In this document: piece by piece, positions 1-6,000 of the stretch
Numbering within the stretch: the stretch's first letter is position 1
How the letters are laid out: each line of letters starts with the position of its first letter
Source: Patescibacteria group bacterium
Lineage (GTDB): Bacteria; Patescibacteriota; Minisyncoccia; Portnoybacterales; UBA2143
Direction: 5' to 3'
Assembly: GCA_018819085.1 (NCBI GenBank)
Contig: JAHJQT010000008.1
Location: 1 to 6,362, forward strand
DNA length: 6,362 bases
Made by a program: the position numbers and the translations under genes
Notes under the pieces: model-generated
What the model was told of the DNA's origin: nothing
Database searches by the model: none
Seen by the model: the letters and a program-made list of their open reading frames with translations, nothing else

Positions 1-557
1 GGATTTCCATATTTACCAAAAGGAACATTAAATGCCCCACTTTTATTGACACGATATAATCCATTGAAACATGTACGATTTAAATAAATAAATCTTGATG
101 CAATATTAAGTTCTGAAAGTTTTTTAGGATTTTTTGCACGTGAATTAAGAAAATATTCTTTATTATACTTATGTTTCTTTAAAGATTTTATTAAATTTTC
201 AACATCATTTTTAATTACATTATATGTTGTTACAAGTTCAAAATTTAAATCAAAGAGGACTGCTTTTTGTGGAAACAGATCAAAAAAAACCGCACCACCA
301 CCAACGAACGGTTCAAAATATGTTGCCTTATTAGGATTAAAATTCTCTGGCGGATATAATCCTAATTTTTTAAATTGTTTAAGCAATTGCCTTTTTCCTC
401 CAACCCATTTTACAAATGGTTTTGGTTTTTCTTTAATGATTTTCTCTGCATCTTCTAACAAATTAGATTTATCTACCAATGCAAAAACATTCTTTGCATA
501 AATAGAATTTATATCAAAAAAATCTTGAATTTTTAATATTCCTTCCTGTTTTGTCAT
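1..557 (-). CDS. D12-class (Dam-family) adenine-specific DNA methyltransferase, 3'-truncated by window edge
   Basis: The reading frame opens at ATG 557 and runs off the left edge, giving the first 186 residues. Visible family motifs are KPFVKWVGGKRQLL (about 47-59, the SAM-binding motif X region), FEPFVGGGAVFFDL (about 81-94, motif I), LFDLNFELVTTYNVI (about 101-115, motif II) and NRTCFNGLYRVNKSG followed by FNVPFGKYGNP (about 160-186), a hallmark of Dam/D12 enzymes. The catalytic DPPY motif should lie beyond the window. The family transfers a methyl group from SAM to adenine N6 in a short DNA site, acting in the cytoplasm on the chromosome. About 46 residues precede the KPFVKW motif, which usually sits near the N-terminus, so this protein carries an N-terminal extension of unknown role. 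No endonuclease gene is visible, so whether it is solitary or part of a restriction system cannot be told. The family call is very secure; the target site is unknown. Confidence 0.95.
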   Translation of the reverse strand, partial: MTKQEGILKIQDFFDINSIYAKNVFALVDKSNLLEDAEKIIKEKPKPFVKWVGGKRQLLKQFKKLGLYPPENFNPNKATYFEPFVGGGAVFFDLFPQKAVLFDLNFELVTTYNVIKNDVENLIKSLKKHKYNKEYFLNSRAKNPKKLSELNIASRFIYLNRTCFNGLYRVNKSGAFNVPFGKYGN

Positions 558-563
558 GTCTAT

Positions 564-592
564 ATTATAACAAAATTAATTGAAAACTGGAA
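564..592 (-). promoter_or_regulatory. Probable promoter of the methyltransferase gene, leaderless
   Basis: Read on the minus strand there is a perfect -10 TATAAT (564-569) and a weak -35 TTCCAG (587-592), separated by 17 bp. Only six bases (ATAGAC) separate the -10 from the ATG, so transcription should begin at or next to the start codon. No Shine-Dalgarno sequence is present. Together these suggest a leaderless mRNA. Confidence 0.55.
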
Positions 593-623
593 CAGGAATA
601 GGCCGTGCCTTTAAAACTTATCC

Positions 624-692
624 AGAGGCGTCGTCCTTAAAATGACGCCCTTGCCGAAGGTCAAGGGACATCATTTTGAAGGACAAGCCTCT
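624..692. repeat. Long imperfect inverted repeat (hairpin element)
   Basis: Two arms of about 30 bases (624-653 and 662-692) are imperfectly complementary around an 8-base loop, ccgaaggt. Matching blocks are AGAGGC, GTCCTT, AAAATGA and CCCTTG, interrupted by small bulges. The element is more GC-rich than its surroundings. It has no T-run, so it is not a normal terminator, and it holds no supported gene. It lies between the methyltransferase promoter and the tRNA terminator. It may be a small dispersed hairpin repeat (REP/MITE type) or a structured RNA; only one copy is in the window. Confidence 0.6.
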
Positions 693-720
693 TCCTTTTA
701 ATAACTATTTTTAGTCAAAT

Positions 721-752
721 AAAAAATACCCCTAAAATTAGGAGTATTTTTT
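721..752 (-). terminator. Rho-independent terminator of the tRNA unit
   Basis: A 15-bp stem (721-735 with 738-752) has a two-base loop and is fully paired on the minus strand if one G-U pair is allowed. It ends in a T-run in the minus direction and sits nine bases beyond tRNA-His. The stem is nearly symmetric, so it may also stop plus-strand transcripts. Confidence 0.8.
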
Positions 753-760
753 AATATCTG

Positions 761-835
761 GGTACCCAGAGGGGCTCGAACCCTCAAACCGCCAGAACCA
801 CAATCTGGAGCTCTACCAATTGAGCTATGGGTACC
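761..835 (-). tRNA. tRNA-His (anticodon GTG)
   Basis: The cloverleaf is complete. The acceptor stem is GTACCCA/TGGGTAC, extended by the histidine-specific G(-1) opposite C73. The D arm is GCTC/GAGC, the anticodon stem is CCAGA/TCTGG with loop TTGTGGT (anticodon at 799-801), and the T arm is GAGGG-TTCGAGC-CCCTC. The variable loop is six bases, one longer than usual. The 3' CCA is not encoded: CAG follows C73, so a CCA-adding enzyme is required. It lies five bases downstream of tRNA-Arg and is probably processed from the same transcript. Confidence 0.95.
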
Positions 836-840
836 ATATA

Positions 841-916
841 TGGTGCGCCTGGAGGGAGTCGAACCCCCGACCTTGACCTTAGAAGAGTCCTGCTCTATCC
901 ACTGAGCTACAGGCGC
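841..916 (-). tRNA. tRNA-Arg (anticodon TCT)
   Basis: The acceptor stem is GCGCCTG/CAGGCGC with discriminator A and an encoded CCA (841-843). The D arm is GCTC/GAGC, the anticodon loop is CTTCTAA, and the T arm is GGGGG-TTCGACT-CCCTC with one G-T pair. The anticodon stem GGACT/GGTCA has a G-A mismatch at its outermost pair (27:43) and a T-G wobble at 31:39, so it is weaker than usual. It should read the AGA codon. It is the first gene of a two-tRNA unit. Confidence 0.94.
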
Positions 917-925
917 ATAGATAAT

Positions 926-954
926 AAGATAACAGGAAAACTAACTAAAGTCAA
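926..954 (-). promoter_or_regulatory. Promoter of the tRNA-Arg/tRNA-His unit
   Basis: On the minus strand, -35 TTGACT (949-954) is followed after 17 bp by -10 TATCTT (926-931), preceded by TGT as an extended -10. The predicted start at about 918-919 leaves a leader of two or three bases before the tRNA 5' end at 916. The -35 lies only five bases beyond the stop codon of the last pilus gene, and no terminator separates them. Confidence 0.75.
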
Positions 955-959
955 TTCGC

Positions 960-1229
960 CTAATTAAATGGATCAAAATATTTATTAGTCCGAACTCTAT
1001 CTAAATTATTTTCTCGCAAGATTATATTGTCCAAAACATTTTGAAGAGTTTCTTGATCAATTTTTACTTCATCATTAATGATTCCCATCTCTACATCAGT
1101 TAATAAATAAATATACTTATAATAAACAAAGAAATTAATACAAACTAGTACAATAAAAAGAATAGCTATAATATATAAATAATATTTTTTTAAAAAATTA
1201 TATGTTTTTTTAAATAACGTTTCTTTCAT
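960..1229 (-). CDS. Small single-pass membrane protein at the end of the pilus operon
   Basis: The 89-residue protein has a basic N-terminus (MKETLFKKTYNFLKKYY), one strong transmembrane helix at about 17-37, then an acidic, probably extracytoplasmic segment ending in NKYFDPFN. The start is three bases after the pilO stop with no Shine-Dalgarno site, so translational coupling is likely. I recognise no family. It sits where pilP often follows pilO, and the terminal DPF recalls the DPF seen near the start of the PilP/GspC periplasmic region, but there is no lipobox and no beta domain. It may be a reduced partner of the PilN/PilO inner-membrane platform; that role is inferred from position. Being the last gene, it may be co-transcribed with the tRNAs downstream. 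Confidence 0.8.
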   Translation of the reverse strand: MKETLFKKTYNFLKKYYLYIIAILFIVLVCINFFVYYKYIYLLTDVEMGIINDEVKIDQETLQNVLDNIILRENNLDRVRTNKYFDPFN

Positions 1230-1232
1230 GAT

Positions 1233-1811
1233 TTATTGAATGTAAACTTTAATATCTAAAACTGTTTCTAAATTTCCAACAGAAATAGATTCTTCTAAAT
1301 TAACTAAATCTTTCTCTACTAATCTTTTAATATTTACTCCGTTTATTTCTATTAGACGATAAGGAGTATAAGGGTTATCTTCTAGATTAGATAAGAAATT
1401 AAGCATATTTGAAAAATTTCCAAAGAGAGATATTTTAAAAGAAAGAAATGGTATTGCTTCTTTTTCTTCAGAAGGAGAAAAGGAACTAGCTGTTTTAATT
1501 TCAAAAACATTATTTGTCTGTTCTGCAAGTTTTTCTAAAATGAAAATAAAACCAGCTGTTTCTTGATCATTAATTAATATTTTTTCAGTTACTAATAATT
1601 CATTATCTTTTTCATCATAGCTTTTCTGTAATTTTTTATACATATATTCCCTCTTGTCCAATCTATTTATAATTTCTTGATTTGATAAATATTCTTCAGA
1701 GTTTTCTTTTATTTTATCAATCAACGGAAAAACAATTAAATAAATAAAAAATATAATAATTATTAAGCTTATCATTAATGTTGCTAAAAGTTTTCTTTGA
1801 ATAAAAAACAT
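1233..1811 (-). CDS. pilO: Type IV pilus inner-membrane platform protein PilO
   Basis: This 192-residue protein has the PilO layout: a short cytoplasmic start, one transmembrane helix at about 9-30, a charged coiled-coil segment at about 33-80, and a C-terminal alpha/beta part at about 85-192 like the ferredoxin-like PilO domain. PilO dimerises with PilN and links the cytoplasmic PilM ring to the pilus machine. It starts nine bases after the pilN stop, without a Shine-Dalgarno site. The identification rests on topology, length and position after pilM and pilN, since sequence conservation in this family is low. Confidence 0.85.
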   Translation of the reverse strand: MFFIQRKLLATLMISLIIIIFFIYLIVFPLIDKIKENSEEYLSNQEIINRLDKREYMYKKLQKSYDEKDNELLVTEKILINDQETAGFIFILEKLAEQTNNVFEIKTASSFSPSEEKEAIPFLSFKISLFGNFSNMLNFLSNLEDNPYTPYRLIEINGVNIKRLVEKDLVNLEESISVGNLETVLDIKVYIQ

Positions 1812-1820
1812 TTATATAAT

Positions 1821-2384
1821 TTAATTACTATCTTCAGAAAGTAAACAATTCATTGGTTTAAAATTGAAAGTAAACTCCACGTTATTTTGTTTAATCAAAT
1901 TAGACAAAGGCGCATCTATTTCACTAAAACAAGAACTTTCACCTAATTTATCTTGGAAATAAAGGAAATTCTCACGTGTATCAGCAAATCCCTTCAAACT
2001 TACCTTATTAAGAGTTGACTGATGAGAAAAATTAGTTAAATAAACTCCAATTGGAGTAATATTAGACAATTCCTCAAAAATAGGTGTCCAAAGAATCATT
2101 TCTTTTTGTTTTAAATCAATTTTAACAAGACTTTTATTAAGTTCTCTTGTTTTATCTTCTATTTCTGTAAGATATTTCGTTCTTTCATTATTCTTCCTTA
2201 TTTCTATTAATTCATTTTGTGATTTTAAAATAATTGATAAATAAAAAATTATACTTGATAAAAACAATGATAATATAATTAGGAAAAATAAGATCCAAAT
2301 AGCAAAAGAACCTAATAATTCGAATAAACGCTTTATTTCCAACTTCCTTATTTCCCTTACTGGTAAGAGATTTAAATTCGACAT
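1821..2384 (-). CDS. pilN: Type IV pilus assembly protein PilN
   Basis: The 187-residue protein begins MSNLNLLP, carrying the N-L-N-L-L-P motif through which the PilN cytoplasmic tail docks into PilM. A transmembrane helix follows at about 25-53, then a coiled coil at about 55-95, and a C-terminal region at about 97-180 (TPIFEELSNITPIGVYLTNF and beyond) typical of the PilN alpha/beta domain. It anchors PilM at the inner membrane and pairs with PilO. It starts 17 bases after the pilM stop with no Shine-Dalgarno sequence; the upstream bases are A/T only apart from one G. Confidence 0.92.
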   Translation of the reverse strand: MSNLNLLPVREIRKLEIKRLFELLGSFAIWILFFLIILSLFLSSIIFYLSIILKSQNELIEIRKNNERTKYLTEIEDKTRELNKSLVKIDLKQKEMILWTPIFEELSNITPIGVYLTNFSHQSTLNKVSLKGFADTRENFLYFQDKLGESSCFSEIDAPLSNLIKQNNVEFTFNFKPMNCLLSEDSN

Positions 2385-2401
2385 ATATAATTACTTAAAT
2401 T

Positions 2402-3469
2402 TTATATAATCTGCCTTAAAGCAAGACCAATTGCTGTAGTATTAATAAGCAACTCTTTTTTAGTTAAAGAAGGCTCTCTATCGACAGTAATATTAACTAA
2501 AGGATTTCCTAATTTAACGGGTAAATTTAATTTTAAATTTAATATTTCAGATAATCCCAATAAATGAGAATCTCCTCCGCAAAGCATAATCTGAGTAATG
2601 TCTTTTTTCTGACTATGTACATGATCAGAATGATCATGATAAAAATCAATATAATCTTTGATTTGTTTACCCAAATCATCAATGATAGGTTCTATTGCTT
2701 TACAAGTTTTACTATCTCCTTTAGTTTTATCCAGTCCAACTTTTATTTTCAATTGATTTGCCTCTTTTTCGGATACCTTCAATTTTTTCATAATTTCTTG
2801 ATTAAAAAGATTACCTGAAATATCAACATGTGATGTGAAACGAGTAGCTGATGCTGAAAAAATAACAAAATTAGTTCCCGTTGCTCCTATATCAATAATA
2901 ATAGTTGGATTTAAATCATTTTTTTTAATTAAACTCCTGACAACAGATGAAGATTCAGGCTCAAAAGCTATTGGAGTAAGATTAACTTTTCTTAAAAAAC
3001 TTAAATATTTATCAATTACATACTTAGGAGTAGCAGCAATTAAAATATCGAAATGATCAATATCTTCTGAAATAGGATCAATAATCTTCCATCCTAAATA
3101 AACCTCCTCTATGCTTAATGGAATATGTGCTTCAGCTTCCCATTTAATAGCATCAGCTAATTCTTCTTTTTTCATTTTTGGAAGCTGGATAACTCGAACA
3201 AAAACTTTTTCTTCTGGCAAACTACAAATAACTTCCCTACCACTAAATGGAAGACCATTTGGTTTTGCAAAAGCTCTTTTAAAGATAGAAACTAATTCAT
3301 CTTCTTTTTCTATAACTCCTTCCTTTACTAGTCCAATAGGAATGTCTTGTTTAATAAAACTCGACATAGAAAATTTCCCATGATCCTCTCTGAATTGAAC
3401 AATCTTTAAAGAGATATCGCTTAAATCCAAACCAAAAGCTAATTTTTTTGAAAAGTTAAACATCTTCAT
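2402..3469 (-). CDS. pilM: Type IV pilus assembly ATPase-like protein PilM
   Basis: PilM is an actin/FtsA-fold cytoplasmic protein that forms a ring below the pilus platform and binds the PilN N-terminus. Visible here are the phosphate-1 segment FGLDLSDISLKIVQ (12-25), the PilM-typical LPKMKKEELADAIKWEAE (96-113), the phosphate-2 segment IIIDIGATGTNFVIF (190-204), and the adenosine segment IMLCGGDSHLLGL (294-306). The length of 355 residues is normal. An unusual histidine cluster, HDHSDHVH, occurs at 278-285. Two in-frame starts exist, ATG 3469 (MKMF) and ATG 3463. Neither has a Shine-Dalgarno site, which fits an ancestral start coupled to translation of an upstream gene. The first 29 bases lie inside a 33-bp repeat found again at the end of the receiver gene. 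Confidence 0.96.
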   Translation of the reverse strand: MKMFNFSKKLAFGLDLSDISLKIVQFREDHGKFSMSSFIKQDIPIGLVKEGVIEKEDELVSIFKRAFAKPNGLPFSGREVICSLPEEKVFVRVIQLPKMKKEELADAIKWEAEAHIPLSIEEVYLGWKIIDPISEDIDHFDILIAATPKYVIDKYLSFLRKVNLTPIAFEPESSSVVRSLIKKNDLNPTIIIDIGATGTNFVIFSASATRFTSHVDISGNLFNQEIMKKLKVSEKEANQLKIKVGLDKTKGDSKTCKAIEPIIDDLGKQIKDYIDFYHDHSDHVHSQKKDITQIMLCGGDSHLLGLSEILNLKLNLPVKLGNPLVNITVDREPSLTKKELLINTTAIGLALRQII

Positions 3470-3473
3470 TATT
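3441..3473. repeat. 33-bp direct repeat, left copy (pilM 5' end)
   Basis: It is identical over 33 bases to 6080-6112 and in the same orientation. Identity stops at once on both sides (3440 t against c; 3474 t against c). This copy holds the pilM start codons and first nine codons. Together with the right copy it brackets the radical SAM block. Confidence 0.95.
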
Positions 3474-3528
3474 TTAACATTTTTCTCTGTCTAAGCCAAA
3501 TTTTTTGTAAGTGCGTAAGTATATATTC

Positions 3529-3557
3529 TTGTTATCTTTCTTTCTGTAAGATATAAT
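3529..3557 (+). promoter_or_regulatory. Promoter of the HExxH protein gene
   Basis: A -35 TTGTTA (3529-3534) and a perfect -10 TATAAT (3552-3557) are separated by 17 bp. The predicted start at about 3564 gives a leader of about 23 bases with no Shine-Dalgarno sequence before ATG 3587. Confidence 0.65.
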
Positions 3558-3586
3558 AAACTTATTAAGTTAAAAACCATTTCACT

Positions 3587-4498
3587 ATGAAAATTCCAAG
3601 AATCAATATTATTTATGATACAAGTAAAGAAACGGAAATGTTTTTGAATTTTTTAAATGATCCTAATCGTCTTCAGCATAGAAAAATGATTTTTAAAGAA
3701 TATCCAAAACTTGAAATAGCAATAAACAAAGCGCAAGCCACGACACCAAAGAACCAGCATAAAATTGTCAAAAACTATCTTCAAGAGTTTCAAAAAAAAA
3801 ACAAAGAAAAAATAGCAGAAATCATTAAAAATGCTCAAAATATTCTTTTTGCCAAATCAGATTCTTTATTAAACGAGCTTGCAAAGCTAATGGATTATGA
3901 ATGGACAAATAACGAACCTGACTTTATCGCTATCCCAACAGCCCTACCATTTTCTCCTTTTAAAAAAAATACTTTCTATTTTTCAATAAAAGCGTACTTA
4001 AGTGGTAAACTCAATATAAATCATATTGTTTTTACAGCAACCCATGAGATTTCTCATTTTTTGTTATTTAGAATTTTATGGAGAAATAAAATAAATATCG
4101 ATGGATTCATTCGCCAAATACTTCAAGAAGTCCTCGCCCCCGTCTTAATGAATCAGTCAAAACTTGCTCAAATAATAGAGCATAGTCCTGATGATTATTT
4201 TGGCAATAATAATATCTCTCTTTTGTATGTTAAAACCGATAAAAATAATAGCGAAAGAATAACTATTGCTTTTAAGTCTGCTTATAATATTATGCGTCAA
4301 AAAAAAGCAAGTTTTATTGATATTATTTCTCTTTATATTGACACACTTACAGAGATAAAAGATGATTTAAATAAAAAAATGGATTTTTGGAATAAAAATG
4401 GCCATAAAATTTCTGAAAACAAAAAATTGCTTCAAATTTATACTAATCCTATAGAAATAAAAAACAGCCGGAAAGAATTATTTTTTTCGGCTGTTTAG
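3587..4498 (+). CDS. Putative cytoplasmic zinc metalloprotease (HExxH protein)
   Basis: The 303-residue protein carries THEISHFLLF, a zinc-protease HExxH motif (H153, E154, H157). About 24 residues later comes LQEVLAPVLMN, with E181 as a plausible third ligand of a gluzincin-type site. The N-terminal half is lysine-rich and helical; there is no signal peptide or transmembrane helix, so it should act in the cytoplasm. I recognise no named family. It is transcribed toward the radical SAM operon and its last codons lie in the hairpin that terminates that operon. Inside the proposed cassette, it is a candidate for peptide leader removal or self-protection, but it lacks the strong Shine-Dalgarno site of the other two cassette genes and may be an unrelated resident. 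Gene certain; protease activity probable; role unknown. Confidence 0.8.
   Translation: MKIPRINIIYDTSKETEMFLNFLNDPNRLQHRKMIFKEYPKLEIAINKAQATTPKNQHKIVKNYLQEFQKKNKEKIAEIIKNAQNILFAKSDSLLNELAKLMDYEWTNNEPDFIAIPTALPFSPFKKNTFYFSIKAYLSGKLNINHIVFTATHEISHFLLFRILWRNKINIDGFIRQILQEVLAPVLMNQSKLAQIIEHSPDDYFGNNNISLLYVKTDKNNSERITIAFKSAYNIMRQKKASFIDIISLYIDTLTEIKDDLNKKMDFWNKNGHKISENKKLLQIYTNPIEIKNSRKELFFSAV
4459..4496 (-). terminator. Terminator of the maturase-peptide operon, inside the 3' end of the convergent gene
   Basis: A perfect nine-bp stem (4462-4470 with 4488-4496) can extend by about seven A-T and G-T pairs to a three-base loop. On the minus strand it ends in six T (4459-4464), 21 bases beyond the peptide stop codon. 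The same bases encode the last residues of the HExxH protein, and its TAG directly follows the stem. On the plus strand the T-run is poorer, so stopping there is less certain. Confidence 0.8.
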
Positions 4499-4517
4499 TA
4501 ATCTTTTATACTGACCT

Positions 4518-4637
4518 CTAGTAATCAGTACAGCAATCTCCATCAGGACAAGGACAGTCTGAGCATTCAGTCATACATGCATTATCCATCTCTTCAATTT
4601 CAGATTCGCTGATAATAAAAATAGTGTTATCGTCCAT
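4518..4637 (-). CDS. Six-cysteine RiPP precursor peptide, 39 residues
   Basis: ATG 4637 is preceded at eight bases by a perfect GGAGG within a 12-base Shine-Dalgarno match, and the frame ends at TAG 4518. The first 20 residues, MDDNTIFIISESEIEEMDNA, are acidic and cysteine-free, as in a leader peptide. The last 19, CMTECSDCPCPDGDCCTDY, hold all six cysteines (21, 25, 28, 30, 35, 36) and four Asp. The gene starts 14 bases after the stop of a radical SAM/SPASM maturase and is followed by a terminator, so the two form one operon. This layout matches sactipeptide/ranthipeptide systems, in which the maturase links Cys sulfur to a backbone or side-chain carbon. C28-D32 and C30-D34 have the CX3D spacing known from thioether-linked PapA and freyrasin. 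A metal-binding peptide is the main alternative. No double-glycine cleavage site or exporter is visible. Confidence 0.85.
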   Translation of the reverse strand: MDDNTIFIISESEIEEMDNACMTECSDCPCPDGDCCTDY

Positions 4638-4641
4638 AATT

Positions 4642-4653
4642 ATCACCTCCTTT
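4642..4653 (-). promoter_or_regulatory. Perfect Shine-Dalgarno site of the peptide gene
   Basis: AAAGGAGGTGAT on the minus strand matches the usual 16S anti-SD over 12 bases, with eight bases from GGAGG to ATG 4637. It overlaps the stop codon of the maturase gene. It decides that the 39-codon frame is a translated gene. Confidence 0.9.
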
Positions 4654-5995
4654 AGATTTTTAAACTAGTTTGTATTATCTGCAACGCCTTAAGTTTAATT
4701 AATCTGGGAATCATTTTTTTAAATAATTTGCAATACGGCGATGACGTGTTAGTAGATCCATTTGCGCTTAAATTAATTAAAGAACATCCTCCTCCGCAAG
4801 ACAAAGCCCATTTACATTCTTTGCATTTGTTATATTCTAATACATTTTTTTTGTAAAGATCCGGCAAGGTTTTTTGATTCCACATTATCTGCAATAAAGT
4901 TTTTTTGTCTGTCAAACATCCGATTGATAATTTATTCATTCCTGCTTGGCAAAGAAACATTTTTCCAACATGATTTATTATTAAACCAGAATAACCAATA
5001 TTACAGCTCTTGAAATGTGGTTTTTTGTCTAGATGAATATCAGCAAGTTGATGACTAAAAAATGCTTTTTGTTCGCGAATTGCCTTATCATAATAATCAT
5101 AACAGTCATCTAAAGGATACATAAGCTTATCAATAAATGATTCGTACTTTTTGTAATTTCCAGAATTGTCGCGATATACAGCATAACGAAAGCGGAGATT
5201 TAAGTCTATTAAGAATCTACTTAACAATGGAATACCTTCTATGTTTTCTTCTGTAATAGTGGTCAATATTCCTGGTTGCAACCCTTCTTCCATGCACATT
5301 TTCAAATTCTTGTGTATTTGTTTAAATGACCCTGCTCCATTTTTATAAGGTCGTGTTGCGTCATTCCATTTTCTTACACCATCCAAGGAAATACAAAAGC
5401 CTATTGAGTAAGTTTTGAGCAGCTTTATCCATTCAGAATCAAGCAGTGTTCCGTTTGTAATTAATCTTAATTGAATAAAAATCCCATTATCTACAAATCG
5501 TTTTTGAACTTCATCCGCAATAAAAATAATAACTTTTTTGTTCATGGTCGGTTCGCCACCAGCAAATTTTATCTGTATAAACTTTAGATTGTGCTGTTTG
5601 ACAGTATTTTCAAGTTTGCTTAAAAAAAGATTGGCTGTTTCTATTGTCATAGATCGTTTATCTTTCTTATTAGTAATATAGCAATAGTCACAGTCTAAGT
5701 TGCAATTGTTGGTTACATGTAGCCAAATGCCAATAGATTTTATTACGCTTCTACTAATCGGTAAATAGTAAATCGGTCTGTTTTTGAGGTGGATAAGTTT
5801 TCTCTTTATTAATATATCTATTCTTTTTTCATCTTTTTCATTCTGGAAGATTGATAAATCATCAAGAAGCCGTTTTGTTCTTAAATCAAGTAGCATTACA
5901 CCATTTCGATTTCCTGATGCGAATGCATAACCATAACCATCTATTTCTCCTGTATGACAATTTGCAACTTTCATGTAATTATCTAAGGAATTCAT
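4652..5995 (-). CDS. Radical SAM/SPASM peptide maturase
   Basis: This 447-residue enzyme has the radical SAM cluster motif CNLDCDYCY (C98, C102, C105), which binds the [4Fe-4S] cluster that cleaves SAM, and the following FAGGEP (144-149) and SLDG motifs. The C-terminus is a SPASM-type domain with C331, C349, C360, then CKECKWALSCGGGC (C391, C394, C400, C404) and C422, able to hold auxiliary Fe-S clusters. Such enzymes modify ribosomal peptides, often making Cys thioethers; the substrate is almost surely the six-cysteine peptide encoded next. Residues about 15-75, with NGVMLLDLRTKRLLDDL and DILIKRKLIHLKN, resemble a PqqD-like leader-binding (RRE) fold, which is inferred. The start is set at ATG 5995, eight bases after a perfect GGAGG. 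An in-frame GTG at 6004 lies inside that Shine-Dalgarno site and is rejected. Enzyme class very sure; exact bond type unknown. Confidence 0.95.
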   Translation of the reverse strand: MNSLDNYMKVANCHTGEIDGYGYAFASGNRNGVMLLDLRTKRLLDDLSIFQNEKDEKRIDILIKRKLIHLKNRPIYYLPISRSVIKSIGIWLHVTNNCNLDCDYCYITNKKDKRSMTIETANLFLSKLENTVKQHNLKFIQIKFAGGEPTMNKKVIIFIADEVQKRFVDNGIFIQLRLITNGTLLDSEWIKLLKTYSIGFCISLDGVRKWNDATRPYKNGAGSFKQIHKNLKMCMEEGLQPGILTTITEENIEGIPLLSRFLIDLNLRFRYAVYRDNSGNYKKYESFIDKLMYPLDDCYDYYDKAIREQKAFFSHQLADIHLDKKPHFKSCNIGYSGLIINHVGKMFLCQAGMNKLSIGCLTDKKTLLQIMWNQKTLPDLYKKNVLEYNKCKECKWALSCGGGCSLINLSANGSTNTSSPYCKLFKKMIPRLIKLKALQIIQTSLKI

Positions 5996-6000
5996 CTTTC

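Noticed and set aside
2564..3383. Three plus-strand open frames (2564-2818, 2835-3056, 3111-3383)
   Set aside because: They lie opposite pilM, show no domain or ribosome site, and are shadows of the real gene.
3653..3838. Minus-strand 61-residue frame
   Set aside because: It is antisense to the HExxH gene, Phe-rich from poly-A codons, with no start signals.
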